Origin: Theocolax elegans
Taxonomy: Eukaryota; Arthropoda; Insecta; Hymenoptera; Cerocephalidae
Length of the DNA stretch: 64,000 bases
Assembly: GCA_026168455.1 (NCBI GenBank)
Contig: CM047426.1
Location: 43,108,307 to 43,172,306, forward strand
Direction: 5' to 3'
Within the stretch, counting starts at the first letter, position 1. Every line of letters begins with the position of its first letter. Made by a program: the position numbers and the translations under genes. The notes beneath the pieces were generated by a model. It made no database searches. It was not told where the DNA came from and saw only the letters and a list, made by a program, of their open reading frames with translations. Shown here piece after piece: positions 22,200-34,209 of this stretch.

Positions 22200-23060
22200 G
22201 AGGGAAAAAACATGACAAAATGTCCAAATTTCCTATTTTTTCTTAAGCGACGTTTCGTACGCTTGGTATGTCAACCCATCAAGCTAATTTATTAAATCTC
22301 AAGACAAAACCATTTTAAAAACAGATTATAAATTTATACCAACATCAAATAAACTTTAAAACAAAAAAAATTACCTTTAAAAATAAGTCACGATTACTCA
22401 CAGAGTCAAAATTTAAATGTATAGATATGAAAACATATCTTATCAGAAGCCAAGTTCAACTGTCAATAATGAAAATAAAAGCGACATTGCTCGTATTTAT
22501 ACACAGCTGGTGAGAGTAAACATAAACAAATACATATGAAACTAAGATTTTAAATGTCTTATGACCGATTAATAGCATCTATTTAACGTATATAAATCTT
22601 CTTTCTTATTAATACTAGTATTATATACTTTATTTGAATCATTTCCGATATTATTCTTTTGTTATAATTAGGCTCATAATCTATTATTTCCGTATTATTT
22701 CAGTCAAATTTATGTAAAATGTTCCTTTAATGTTGGTTTACAATAGATTTTTCATTTCTATTTTTAATGACTTTCTCAATTCGTGTTTTTAAAGACCTTA
22801 CCGTTACACCAATATAAGAAGCTGTGCAATTTTTGCATGTAAATTTATATTGAACATTAGTTCAAATTTTTTAATAGAATTCTTATCTAATTTTATAATG
22901 GATTATCGATTTTTTTCAATAATTAGTTTTTAATATGTGCGATAAATAATCGAAATTTTGTTTAAATGATAAAGAAACTGTGAATTTTTTATTAATATTA
23001 GAAATTATTTCGGCCTGACTGTTATCTGTACAATATGTAATTTAATTTAAACGATTTTTA
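22200..23060 (-). mobile_element. Penelope-like element fragment with GIY-YIG endonuclease
   Basis: On minus, 22740-22856 encodes FTCKNCTASYIGVTVRSLKT followed by RIEKVIKNR, a GIY-YIG nuclease of the CxxC(x)SYIG type used by Penelope-like retroelements. Upstream the same strand retains FTVSLSFKQNFDYLSHILK. Downstream, in another frame, it reads EPNYNKRIISEMIQIK and SINKKEDLYTLNRCY. Frameshifts and stops make it a remnant. At 22249-22285 a degenerate hammerhead (TTGATGG...GAAACGTCGC) lies at its 3' side, as expected for the family. Confidence 0.7.
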
Positions 23061-23069
23061 ATATTTTAG

Positions 23070-24741
23070 TTAATAAATTGAAGAGAATAGTCATTATTAA
23101 TTAATATTTCTGTGATTATTTTAAGATTCTTGTAGTGATGGTGACCTTTATGCGACCTCCTTCAGATCAGTATGGGGGGGGGCAGATGTCGTTAATCCCT
23201 AACGACGATATTCTTTTTGATATGATTTGGTGGAAAGTGCTCATTCGATCGTCGCGTCATGGTCTATCTTGTACGATTAGATGTTGTTGAACAGTACAAG
23301 TATAAATAGAGACCTGTAAAGATTATGGTACAAGGTCTGGTTGGCCCAGCATTTAACTTCCTTGGACTCATCAACATCATATTCTAAGTATTGAGCATTC
23401 CATCATTTTTAGTATGGATTTTCTACAACATTGGAATATAGAAGTCAATCACTATAGAAGTCACTTCGTCATAGATAAAGCTTGTAATAAGGAATGGAGG
23501 ATTTTTTCTGAACATGCTGTATGACGGAAATCGTCACACAATTTATTCGCGCAAACCGTCAGAGCCTTTGGTATGTCAAGGCCAACCGGCGCAACTTGTT
23601 TACTTTGGTTCGAATGTGAGTGAGTACGTGTTGTGTGATTGTTCCGCAAAGATTCTAGAGATGTAAATAGTATATTATGACACTGTTGTGGGAGATGGTT
23701 ATCTACCTTGCTCGAGGTTGTTCGCACGAGCGAAGCGATTGAGAACTTTGAAAAAGGTAAAAAAACATCTTCCATAATAGTTTCATACGATATTTTATAA
23801 CATTAGAACCTCAAAATCTGAAATGAAAGTGGGATTTTGAGGTTAAAATGTTTTAATAATAATTATTTAGACTCGAGAGTGAGTTAAATATTTGAATTTT
23901 TTTACTTCACACATACTTCAATAGTCGACATTTAACCTAATATTTTGTATTAGTTGTTTGCTGCGATTTTTAATATATGTAGAAACTTTTTTCTCTTTTG
24001 TGTATTTAATATATATTTCCGCACATTTTTTGTCAGTTATTTAGTCTCGTTTGTTTGTTAAATAGTTGGTTACAAGTATTTTCGGTGTGCTTGAGTTACA
24101 TAAATATTTAATTTGTCACGTCCAGACTTGTACCAATTATTATAAAAATATTACAAGAATGGTTAATAAACCATTCGCGTTTCTTTCACTCTTGTTTGAC
24201 TAGGACTAGCCTTACGTCTCCGGGAGTAGCGAGTGAAGTTATTTTGAGAGTAGAGATTCAGTATATAATGTGATATAATAACATATATTTTTGTATTAAT
24301 CATGCATTATTTATTTAAAATAGTTAACATAATTATATAATCTCTTCTTTTTAAATGAACATATATAAGTAAATTCTTCCAGCTTTTTAATGAAGAAAAC
24401 CGTATATAGAATGACAATATTTTATAAACAATTGCATAAAATTATTTAAGTTTATAAACAATTTTAATATTGAGAATATAGACAATTGTACGGCGAACAC
24501 GTTAACAAATGATCTTGTTTAGAATTATTATAAATAAATTGCAATTCAAACAATAAATATTGTAAATAAAATGCGATGTAAAAGAAGAATTATTATAAAT
24601 AAATTACAGTTCAAAGCAATAATTATTGTAAATAAAAAGCGGTTGGTTCAGTAATTGAAATGATAGAAAATATCAGATTTGCCTTTACGTATATTACAAA
24701 GCGTATAGATAGCCGAAGAGAATATACCTTAAGTACCCAAA

Positions 24742-24786
<45 letters not shown>

Positions 24787-24815
24787 CTATGTATATCTAT
24801 AAATTGATCAATCGG
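23070..24815. other. Unassigned sequence with an imperfect duplication
   Basis: No element is identified. A frame at 23461-23775 (minus) has no motif. AATAAACC with TTTCTTTCACTCTTG near 24165-24195 could be an LTR polyadenylation region. A roughly 75-bp unit (GAATTATTATAAATAAATT...) is repeated twice at about 24512-24650. Confidence 0.35.
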
Positions 24816-25415
24816 TACTTATGCCGACAAATTCTTACGGGAAATGGGAATTGTGCTTACTTTGGGGTAATTATGCCGACGTCAGCATAATTCCACCGAA
24901 AATTCAACCATGTATCCGTACTTATGCCGACACACAAAAATCGGAAAATTATCTTTGTGAGCCCCGCTTTGACGTTATAATATTAATGAAGGATTGAAGC
25001 TATAACCTCATTCGAAGTGCCGGAGGCCTCCATAAGGTCAAAATGTGCTTTTTTACCCGTGAGGGGTATTTAGGTATTTGGGTTATTGGATATTTGGGTT
25101 ATTGGTTTTTTATGCTACTTATGCGACAAATTCTTACGGGAAATGGGAATTGTGCTTACTTTGGGGTAATTATGCCGACGTCAGGCATAATTCCACCGAA
25201 AATTCAACCATGTATCCGTACTTATGCCGACACACAAAAATCGGAAAATTATCTTTGTGAGCCCCGCTTTGACGTTATAATATTAATGAAGGATTGAAGC
25301 TATAACCTCATTCGAAGTGCCGGAGGCCTCCATAAGGTCAAAATGTGCTTTTTTACCCGTGAGGGGTATTTAGGTATTTGGGTTATTGGATATTTGGGTT
25401 ATTGGTTTTTTATGC
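24816..25415. repeat. Two-copy 300-bp tandem duplication
   Basis: The unit starts TACTTATGCCGACAAATTC at 24816 and recurs 300 bp later at 25116 almost unchanged (one C deleted near the start of copy 2, one G added in CGTCAGGCATAA). Copy 1 is preceded by a long TA tract. The near identity indicates a recent duplication. Confidence 0.9.
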
Positions 25416-25469
25416 ATTATTCTATCAATTAATATTCTCCCCCTTATATCTGGGTCGTTACATATGTTT

Positions 25470-25900
25470 TATAACCTCAAAACACCAAGATAACACGTAG
25501 TGTCACTATAAGTACCGATACTGGTGTTTATATATATATATAAGGAACGAATGTCTGCCTCGAACGTAGGTAGCGGCATCAAGTGGCTTAGTAATGTCCT
25601 GCTAGACCTGCGGACGCCGACGTTAGATCCGTATGCGTACGGAGCTCGATGATAGTCAGATGTCAAAGTCGCAGTTCCTTGACTAAAGCTCAGATACAAG
25701 GGATGCATCTCGATTTCCAAATACAAGATTTCTCTCGAATTTGAATGTATATTATTAAAAGTCCGAGTAGCAGAGCTTCGCTCTCGGATAGGCATTAAAG
25801 AGTTGACTAGCAGAGCTTTGCCTTACGGAAGCTTTTGACGCAAAACTAGGAGTAGCTGTATCCGTTCTGGGTCCTCTTTATATACCCTAAAAATCTATGC
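25470..25900 (-). promoter_or_regulatory. LTR-like sequence with TATA box on minus
   Basis: Read on minus, TATATAAAGAGGACCCAGAAC near 25897 is a strong TATA box. It is followed by CTCTGCTA repeats and a GC-richer leader. At the other end is ACATATGTAACGACCCAG and AAGGGGGAGAAT. This arrangement resembles an LTR of a Gypsy-group element, but the pair is not found. Confidence 0.3.
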
Positions 25901-25904
25901 ATAT

Positions 25905-26670
25905 GTTCTTGTCTTACGCTTTATTTTAGATGGAAATTGCGTAATAAGTTCTCGATGTTTCTGTGCTTGCATCCGATTGAACCGTTCGATGTGCGCGATC
26001 AAAAAATGATTGGATTCCATGCATTATCTGTATCGCTTCGTAGTTAATACGGAGAATTTACTACCCTCTTTCATCACTGCGACATTACCCAAAAAGGGTC
26101 TACTTTTACTTGGCCACTTAAATTATTGCTTGCTTCTAATGCTCGAGTTTCTAGTCCATGTCTCTCATCGCCGGCTCTTCTCCGAGCATTGATATTACAG
26201 TGAAATATACTGTAACTCTTGTGCAACACCATCGTTTTGATCTCGCTATCGGCAATCCGATTAAATAAAATTTTAAACTCTATGTATCGATCACTTTATC
26301 AATTGAAATGTTCGTAAATGAATCTGTCGTTTAGCTCTATATATTAGGCTTTTTATTACTACATTTACTTAGAATCATTCTGTATCAACCTTATTTCGTT
26401 CGGCTTCTACGCTGTAATTTTATTATATACTACGCAGTACTTGTTACAAAAAATAATAATATAATTATCGTCGGGATGCGACAAATGTGTAAATTTAATT
26501 GTTATACTTGTTAATAAGTTAAATAATTAAATTTTCTTTTCCTTTTTGTTCAATTATATGACAAAAGGAAGTATAAATTATTTCTATTCAGTAGCAGAAT
26601 AAATTATTTATTTAGTCCTTTTTAGGATAAAATAAATATTTTTCGCTAGAAAAAAAGAAAAATGACGTTT
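25905..26670. other. AT-rich stretch without recognised genes
   Basis: I see no supported exon, repeat or element. Confidence 0.45.
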
Positions 26671-26676
26671 GGGACG

Positions 26677-27545
26677 ACAACTAGTGAAATAATTCAGAAA
26701 ATAGAAAATTTAACGTTTGCTACAGATTATTTCGATATATAAAATATATCGGGCTTTGCGAACCAATATGCTTTATTAAGCGAGGCTTATAATAGTCTTC
26801 GTCCACTATGGTTGGTGGTAGTCCCAGAGTAAACCTTTACAGAAACTAAAAAAAGAATTATAGATTGGCGTTTCGACCACAGCTCTCTAAGTGCTAAGAA
26901 CTCCCACCAACCAGAGCGCGACGTGTTTTCACCCGAAGTCGCGAGTTTTAAGAAAATTGAAAACTTAACGTTCGTTACAGATTATTTCGATACATAAAAT
27001 TTATCGGGCTTTATGAACCAATATACTTTATGAAGCCAGGCTTATAAGACTGCGTCCACTATGGTTGGTGGAAGTCCCAGAGTAAGCCTTTCCAAAAATT
27101 TATAAATATTTATAAATTGGCGTTTTTTTTAAATTTTTGGATCAAATATATTGGTTTGCAAAGCCCGATAAATTTTATATATCGAAATAATCTGTAACGA
27201 ACGTTAAGTTTTCAATTTTCTTAAAACTCGCGACTTCGGGTGAAAACACGTTGTGCTCTGGTTGGCGGGAGTTCTTACCATCAGGAGGATTCGACTGTTC
27301 TCTCTACCTACTAGAGAAACAGTCAAAAACAAGGCACAAGTATAGCCGCATTACATCTATTTGACGCCGCTTTCCATCTGCGATGGGCTTCTATGGAAGG
27401 CCAATTTATAATTTTGTTTTTAATTTTTGGAAAGACTTACTCTGGGATTTCCACCAACTACAGTGGACAAAGAGTATTATAAGCCTCGCTTAATAAACCA
27501 TAATGGTTCGCAAAGCCCGATAAATTTTACATACCGAAATAGTGA
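26677..27545. mobile_element. Composite inverted/direct repeat element, family C
   Basis: The block AAAATTTATCGGGCTTTGCG ... GCTTATAA ... TCCACTATGGTTGGTGG occurs at 26740-26840 and 26990-27090 in direct orientation, and inverted at 27150-27260 and 27430-27535. Part of it (CACCAACCACAGTGGGCAAA) also appears at 5389-5415 beside the hammerhead there, so the hammerhead unit and family C are related. No transposase is present. Confidence 0.65.
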
Positions 27546-27644
27546 AATAATTATTTTGTTGCAAACAATCGGGGATTTACAACATTTTGTAAATACTGAA
27601 AATTCGTGAATTTATTGCTTGTTTATATTATAAGTTATATGATA

Positions 27645-28072
27645 AATGAATTTATTGATCTCCACAAGCCAAAGAGACATTCCTCACACCTCAAGTAAGG
27701 CGGACTGTCTTAATACCAGCCACTATAGAAACCTCACAGGATGACTGTTTGAAAAAAGACTAAGACAAGCTGTATCTAGAGACGAGATGCCTGGACTCTA
27801 CTGATGAGCCAACCAGGCATACTCAGGGCGAAATACAATAAATATTCTATTCTTTTCTTATTTTTTTTTCGTCTTTTTAAGTTTTTATTAATTTTATATT
27901 GCAATCAATTAAATTTTATATATTTTTTTTGACTTAGCTTATCTTAGTGTTTTTTCAAACACTCATCCTGTGAGGTTTCTATAGTAGCTGGTATTAATAC
28001 ATTCCGCCTTACTTGAGTTGTGAGGAATGTTTCTTTGTCTTGTGGAGATCAATAAATTCATTTATCATATTT
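27645..28072. mobile_element. Fold-back element family D containing a hammerhead
   Basis: Left arm 27645-27770 (GATAAATGAATTTATTGATC, ACATTCCTCACACCTCAAG) and right arm 27945-28072 are inverted copies with about 10-15 percent differences. The interior begins with a complete hammerhead (27772-27836), followed by T-rich sequence. No protein-coding capacity is seen, so mobility must be provided in trans. Confidence 0.75.
27772..27836 (+). ncRNA. Hammerhead ribozyme with 8-bp loop-loop complementarity
   Basis: Stem III is GTAT (27772-27775) with ATAC (27833-27836). C17 is 27776. Stem I is TAGAG (27777-27781) with CTCTA (27796-27800). CTGATGA is at 27801-27807. Stem II is GCC/GGC (27808-27810 with 27827-27829), and GAA is at 27830-27832. 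Loop I (14 nt) contains ATGCCTGG at 27787-27794. Loop II (16 nt) contains CCAGGCAT at 27813-27820, its exact complement. Cleavage is predicted after C27776. Loop and stem lengths match the ribozyme at 5287, while the pairing sequences differ. Confidence 0.85.
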
Positions 28073-28079
28073 TGTAAAT

Positions 28080-28564
28080 ACCCCTACTTCTTTTTAAATA
28101 GTTTAATTTTTTTGTGTTAGTAGTGTGAGTTATAACGGTAAATTATTTGTGCTTGAATAATTAAATAGTATTTTGGTGTGTGTCAATCACAAGACACTAT
28201 ATTTGTAAAATTATTTATTTAGGCTTGCTTGTGAGTTGAATAATTGAATTGTTTTAGTTTCTTCTTTTATAATTTTTTTGTTGAATTTATTAACAGATTG
28301 GAATCTTGATTATTTCAATCTCCATAACAAACTTAATTGTCCTTTTCGAAATTCTTTTTATTAATAACTATTAGTGCTGGGAGGAGCGAAATATTTATAT
28401 AGTGTCTTGGTGTGTGTGCGTCACAATACACTATTTTAAACATTAATAAACTATTTTAGAAATAAATTTGTTTTGTCCTTTTACCATTTAGAGGACGGGA
28501 ATTTTCTGGTTCAAAAAAGTTTCTTTTTTTAATAAAATTAATGTATAAAAACATGGGATCACTT
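28080..28564. other. AT-rich stretch with short repeats
   Basis: GTGTCTTGGTGTGTGT-type words recur near 28170 and 28400, and ATTTAGAGGACGGG at 28487 echoes the end of the piggyBac-type element beside it. No gene is seen. Confidence 0.4.
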
Positions 28565-28568
28565 TTAA

Positions 28569-28716
28569 CCCTTAGAGGACGGGGATTAGGGTTTACTGTT
28601 TTCTCTCACTTTTCTATAGGAATCTAGTTTTTGTGATGTCTCACATTTCAAAACTAACATATGTAAAGGGTCGATGATGGGCATGGCCCGTATAGGGGCT
28701 TCCCGTCCTCTAAAGG
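28569..28716. mobile_element. piggyBac-type MITE with TTAA duplication
   Basis: CCCTTAGAGGACGGG at 28569 and CCCGTCCTCTAAAGG ending at 28716 are inverted repeats flanked by TTAA on both sides (28565-28568 and 28717-28720). TTAA target sites and a CCYT-type end are the hallmark of piggyBac. At 148 bp it is non-autonomous. Confidence 0.8.
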
Positions 28717-28729
28717 TTAAGGAAGAAAT

Positions 28730-29020
28730 AAATTTCGCTAGAAGAAAATCTTTTGGAATTTGATTAGTGAAATAATTTTGTTGGTACACTAGTCATCGCA
28801 AATTTACAATTTATTGTAAATAAGCCGAAGCCAAATTTTTTTTACTCGTTGGAAGTAATAATTATTTTATTGTGGTGAGTTCAATAATATAATTTCCAAT
28901 TAAAAATTGGATACTTCCGAAGTATTTAAAACACTAGGGATTTCAACGTTAACGTTCATCAACATTAACAAATCACCACTTAAAGGTTGAGCCTGGTGCA
29001 AAACCGGTCCGTTTTAAGCC
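28730..29020. other. Non-coding stretch
   Basis: I see nothing recognisable. It precedes the Gypsy pol remnant. Confidence 0.4.
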
Positions 29021-29034
29021 AAGACGTATGTCTC

Positions 29035-30660
29035 CCAAGTTCCTCGAATTTAAAAGATGTTTGATAAGGTCATTATTGAACCGAGTGCAAATGATTGATC
29101 AGCTGCTCCGGTCATCGTTCGCAAGGACCATGGAAGTTATCGCTTTTGTATCGATTTCTGAGACCTTAATGCAGTCACAAAGCGGGATTCTTATCCAATT
29201 CCTAATATGGATACCATATTGGAAAAGTTGTATAATGCAAGATATATATTGAAAATTGATCTGAGAAAAACATACGTCCAAATATTAATGGCGGCGAGCC
29301 GGCATTATACTGTATTTGCTGTACCAAGGTCGGGGCTCATGAATGCTACTATGACCTTTGCATGGAATTAATTACCCTGCTCCTCGTAAGGTCAAACAGC
29401 TGGGATCATTTCTTGGGATGGTAAGCTAGTATTAGCGATTCATCAATCGAGAAACAGACATGAAGGCTCCCCTTATCAAGTTGCTGCGTAAGGACGAGCC
29501 TTGAGAATTTGGCGAGGAGCAGGAAGAGGCGTTTCCGTCTAAAGTGACGCAAGTGACTTATCGATAAGTGCCGTATTAACGCAAATGAACGACGAAAGTT
29601 TCGAGCATCCGATTGTCTACGTCAGTCGACTACTAAATCGTGCTGAACGTAATTACATGACAACGGAAAAGTGTATAAAAAAGGAGTTTTGCACTACATC
29701 CCAGATGCGCTTTGCCCTTGAGCCCGACGGAGAAGGGATTGCTTCGTTCGTAGTAATTACGGATCCATGGTATATCGCGAGATTAAATGATGTACGCTCG
29801 TATCCTTAAAGATTTCCGCAGATTTATAAGCGATAAAATACTGGACTCTGTAATAGAACGAGAAGAAGGCTGACGCCTTATTCTATCCTTAGAGCAGAGG
29901 AATCGTATTTTTGAGGATTCTCATTTCCATCCATCTATAGGTCACATACGAATCGAAAATACTTACGAACGCATTGCAGAAGACTATTATTGGCCAGGTA
30001 TCTACATCGATAGCCGCTAATTTTTTTACAGTGTTTGATTTGTCGGAGCTATAAGACGTCTCAAACAGGTACTCAATGGTTGATCGCTAATAGCAACATT
30101 GAAAGAACGTGGGCTGTTGTGGCAACAGACGTAATGGAGCTGCCACGTAGCAAAAGTCAATAAAAATACATTATTAAATTTTAAGACTTGGTTACGAGAT
30201 GAATAGAGCTTAAACCATTACGTACGGCAACCGGCAAGTCGGTGACGAAAGCATTCGAAGAATTCGTAGTCTTCCATTGGCAGATACCAGATTTCCTAAT
30301 AACGGGTAATGGGACTGATTTCGTTAACAGTGCAGTGTCGCGAATGCTGCATAAGTATAGCATAAAATATGACAGGACCCCTCCTTACTGGTCACAAGCC
30401 AACCCAGTCAAGAAAACTAGTACGATGTTAAAAACGAGGATTGCGAGATTTGTAAATTCGAATTATCGTCGATGGTACGAATATTTGCACGAATTTTGTC
30501 ATGCAATAAATACGACAATGCGGTCAAGTACGAAAGTTTTACCAACGTTCTTAAACTTCTGGACGATTTCTTTCTGGATCATAAACTCCTGGACAATCCC
30601 GAAGTATGGCCAGATCAACTTGATGCTCTGTGCGACTTAGTCAAGAAATACATTGACTAG
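29035..30660 (+). pseudogene. Gypsy-type LTR retrotransposon pol remnant
   Basis: Domains appear in the expected order but in broken frames. The RT part (about 29095-29345) includes VRKDHGSYRFCIDF, DLNAVTKRDSYPIPNMDTI and LKIDL. A linker and RNase H N-terminus (29380-29600) are followed by RNase H (FEHPIVYVSRLLNRAERNY, 29600-29690). Integrase zinc-binding and core sequence (29900-30600) includes EDYYWPGIY, DFLITGNGTDFVNSAVSRML and YWSQANP. The YxDD active-site segment of RT is missing, and many stops and frameshifts are present. No LTRs are recognised. Confidence 0.85.
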
Positions 30661-30974
30661 GAACAAAGACGTTAAGAATAGACCTACAACAGAAACAAAC
30701 GGATTGCCACGTTTTATGTGGGCAATCTAGTCATGAGAAAGTGCCATATACATTCCCAAGGTGCCAAAAACATTTGCTAGGCTGGAAGTAAAAGATATAC
30801 TGTATCCAGTGGTTCTGAGACTTGAAGTCTGGTCGGAAACGGACCGAAGTACACATGCCCAACGAGAAAAGATATCTATCACCTCGACTTGTTAAATAAT
30901 AAATCGACAATTTTCCCTTATTTATCATTTTTTTAATCACGACTAATTAGCTTCTGATTTGTTTTAGCTTCCAG

Positions 30975-31310
30975 ATGGACCGAAATGGCGAATTCATCAT
31001 TCTAACAGAGGAGATATTTCAAGAACGAGCGATCGAACGCGACGAAGAAGGTCAGCGTTGGTTTGAAAAGGAGACGGTAAGTAATCCTCGTGTGCAATTG
31101 CCATGTGCCCGAGACCTGGAGACAGGAGACGGCGTCATTCCATCCCTGATCCAGCTCATCCAGCTGGAAGGGGAGACACCGACATCGGAGGGCAACGATG
31201 AGGTAATCGCGGATTCCCTCGACTGTCTCGAGTTGCCTATCGATGACCCGCTGGCTATATATGAACAATCTGTAAACGATATATATATAACGATATCAAT
31301 TCATCACTAA
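30975..31310 (+). CDS. Unrecognised acidic 111-residue open frame
   Basis: ATG at 30975 directly follows a TTTAGCTTCCAG acceptor-like site. The product is acidic and GC-richer than its surroundings (FQERAIERDEEGQRWFEKE, LETGDGVIPSLIQLIQLEGE). It lies just behind the Gypsy integrase, so it may be a downstream Gypsy ORF or a captured exon. No motif is recognised. Confidence 0.35.
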   Translation: MDRNGEFIILTEEIFQERAIERDEEGQRWFEKETVSNPRVQLPCARDLETGDGVIPSLIQLIQLEGETPTSEGNDEVIADSLDCLELPIDDPLAIYEQSVNDIYITISIHH

Positions 31311-31489
31311 ACAAGCTTCAGTGATGAATAGATATCGTGATATATGTCGTTTAAAGAGTCGATACGAATGTTTGTGAGGTTGCGTGACCACAGGAATTAT
31401 GACTCAACTTAGGGTTTATAGGCTTCAAATGCTAGCATAATGTAATCATATCCAGCGATAAATGAAGCAGATAATTTAGTATATTTGTT

Positions 31490-31965
31490 CTGTTGTGAGT
31501 TGTGGCGAACTATAAAAAGGTCGAGCCAAGTGTGAGACATGTTTCCGGAAAGAAGCATGATCTGTGGGATCCGAGGAAACAATCATGAGATCAAGTTCTC
31601 TTAAATGATTTTTTATAAAGATGACCCCGTCATTTGTAGAAAGTCATATATTGAAATTAAAATCACCCGTAATAATTAAGTGCGGATAATTCGTCACGAA
31701 TTCAGACAGTTTGTCCAAGTAGACCGAGAAAAATGCAGCGGTTGATCTCGTGTACACCATACCAATAACAACCTTAAAGTTATCGCGGGTGATCTTAAGC
31801 AATAGTGGCAAGTGTGCTCGAACTGTCCTTATTTATTAAAAATGTTTCGGTGAGAGCGATGATGTCGATTTCTAGAGAATTAATAGTTGATTCTAGGCAT
31901 AAGAAGTGAGTTTTAAGACGATTAATGTTAGAATGAAAAATGAAAATGCAATTGTTATGGTTGAG
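31490..31965 (-). pseudogene. LINE apurinic endonuclease fragment
   Basis: On minus the broken frames read INRLKTHFLCLESTINSLEI, DIIALTETF, and further on SHTWLDLFIV. These match the corresponding parts of the LINE at 34985-38515 (NINRLKTHFSSVESLIAPS, SSHTWLDLFIV). It is a truncated relative of that element. Confidence 0.7.
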
Positions 31966-31969
31966 GTAT

Positions 31970-33900
31970 AGAGAGCGATTAATATGTCTGGCTTGATTAG
32001 TATGTGTATCAGAAACTGATGATGAGCTGATACTAAATGAGAAGTATAAATGAGATAGGAATCGGCCCGACCGTCAGTGTTTCATTCGGCCTCCATGCGA
32101 TTCGGTATTCAACGAGAAATCAAGCTTCTCCGAGGAATCATGGCTTCTGAATCATCCTCGGACTTAATGTATATCACTAATGTTTATTTCACGCACGAAA
32201 ATAGTCATGTTTCGGATAATGGGGTTGGCAAAATTTCATTTACTTGCGTGATGTGCGGCTTTACTTCAAAGTGCATGCATTAATAATTAATTTATAGTAA
32301 TCAATAATTAATAGCAAAATTTTCACGCATGAACACTGAATTTAACATAAAACTATTACTAGTCTATCGTCTTAGATGAGCTTAATTTTAATACAATAAC
32401 GCGCGTGGGGGGAGTGAGGGAAGGGGTCGTTGAACGGAGGATGGGTAGATGAAAGGAAGTGTTAGGGTTTTAGATAAGGAACGTGCACGCGAGTCCTGTT
32501 GCAAAGCAGTTGTAGTACGAGGGCCCCTCGGCGGTTCCTAGTTGCGCGTCCCTATTATCTGTACTTTAAATAACGGCAACACTGTAATCTCTAATGCACG
32601 GTCAACGATTTCGGAGTTAGACAGAGAGATGTCGAGCCATACGCCCAAGAGAAAAACCTCATAGAAATTAACCAGCTTGAAACTCTCGTTAGTCGCGTGT
32701 TCTAGGTATTTTATTCGCTGCATTTTCGAGAACAGTAATACGTTGCGAGAATTCTGTAAGGCGACTCACTTTCGAAGCTCTTCACTCGGTTACCTTGCAT
32801 GATAAACCCGTTATGCTAGTATTAATATCTTCTAATTTCTTATCTAGAATACTACAGTATGATTTGAACTACTCCAGACAGATAATGAGAAAAAGAGAAA
32901 GAGAGATAGAGGGAGATAGAGATCGAGAGAGAGAGAGAGACCGGTATGCTATCGTTATTCTAACTATATGATCGCTGTATAACAGTAAGTGGTACCACTT
33001 CGCGCGATTATATATTTAATTACCTATTAATTATTAATTAATTTGATGTGCTTTATCAGTCACGTTTACAGTATAATTATTCGTGATATTCCCCCCTCTC
33101 TCTATGAGCCGGCATGTAATTTATTGCAGAGAGCTCGTCGAGAAAGATAGAAATTGTATTTTGTTCCTTTTGTTACTCATTTTAATATCCGGCATACGAT
33201 TCCTTCCGTGATCTTAAAAGCCGCCCGTATACAGATCGACCGATGCTCAAACTTTATATTTCCACAACGCGGGAAAAATAAGTTTGTTTAAATACGGTCA
33301 GTTAGACCATAACGCTGACCGTTTGCGCGGCAACCACATTGTTACAACCTATAGTTACTACGACGTAGACCAAATATATTTTATTTTATCTTTATTAGGA
33401 TTGTTAATATTTATTTTAGGCAAAATACTTTAATTTGTCGTAACAAAAGAAAGTATCACTTTTCCGGAAAACGTATCTTTACCGAACTCTAGAATATGTC
33501 TACTACTATAAAAATGTAAACAAAGCCAGAGGTTTTGGCACTAACGTTCCATTTTATGATAGGAATAAGCATATAATGATACATTACGCAAGAAAAAATT
33601 TGACTAATCGCTTACAAATCAATAGCAAATAAAGATAAATAATCATAACTAAGTTTGAAAGAAAGCTGATAACGAGTAGATTAAACTAAAAAAAGTAGCT
33701 TAAATATCTATATTGGTTTAAAATTATGAAAGTAAAAATAATTTAGCGATCTTTTAATGCAAATAATGAAAAATGTACTGATTTTTTTAGACCAAATTGT
33801 TTTCTTATTTTTCTTTTTATCATTACTTTAGACCAGATCAAGATATTAGAGCTCCTTTTTTTTAAATCCAATCCAATAATAAATAAATCCAATCATTTTA
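31970..33900. other. Stretch without a firm gene, with a GA microsatellite
   Basis: A degenerate (GA)n lies at 32888-32942. The part at 32400-32730 has LINE-like frames (FYEVFLLGVWLDISLSNSE on minus) that may be another decayed endonuclease copy. The rest is AT-rich, and no HGD exon was recognised in it. Confidence 0.35.
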
Positions 33901-33904
33901 TTTC

Positions 33905-34020
33905 ATTCGACGAAGCTTACTTGGGCTGTAACATTATTATATTCAATAATAAGCACCTGAATAGGTCAGCAAACCTGTCAAACTAAACGTTGTGCATTTA
34001 AATACATAAATTGGATTTAT
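33905..34020 (+). mobile_element. Penelope-like 3' terminal fragment with degenerate hammerhead
   Basis: AAGCACCTGAATAGGTCAGC, then AAACCTGTCAAAC and TAAACGTTGTGCATTT, resemble the Penelope-type CTGATGA...GAAACGTTGTGC hammerhead and its AT-rich tail. A sister copy is at 57213-57310. Core changes (CTGAATA, TAAAC) should make it inactive. Confidence 0.5.
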
Positions 34021-34064
34021 TTATTATTATTTATTTTATAATATTAAAATATTTCATTTCATAC

Positions 34065-34201
34065 TTGATTAGGATTTGGAGAAATTTTATTCCAGTCATA
34101 TGTTAGATGAACTGCAACATCAACTAAGGGTTGAAACATTTCGTGAGTAACTGAAGGTCTTATTCGATAAAACCAAGTTCTTCTGTTTTCTAGTCGAGGC
34201 A
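34065..34201 (-). CDS. HGD: Homogentisate 1,2-dioxygenase, internal exon (third coding exon by homology)
   Basis: This 137-bp exon is bounded on minus by TTTTAG|TG and CAA|GTATGA. After the split codon it encodes PRLENRRTWFYRIRPSVTH followed by EMFQPLVDVAVHLTYDW and NKISPNPNQ. This corresponds to the HGD segment that follows the N-terminal YxSGF...YAEQLSG block. HGD is the iron-dependent cytosolic enzyme that opens the ring of homogentisate in tyrosine catabolism. The exon starts in phase with the end of the exon at 58372-58507 (one base plus two bases), so the two splice together over about 24 kb of mobile-element-rich intron. The frame is intact. Later exons, with the metal ligands, are not recognised in this window. 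Confidence 0.85.
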
Positions 34202-34209
34202 CTAAAAGA

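Noticed and set aside
23461..23775. 104-codon minus frame as a gene
   Set aside because: It has no motif, no splice or promoter support and a composition like random frames. A transposase relic could not be shown.
32015..32045. CTGATGATGAG considered as a hammerhead
   Set aside because: There is no GAA/stem II partner. It is chance sequence in a LINE-derived area.
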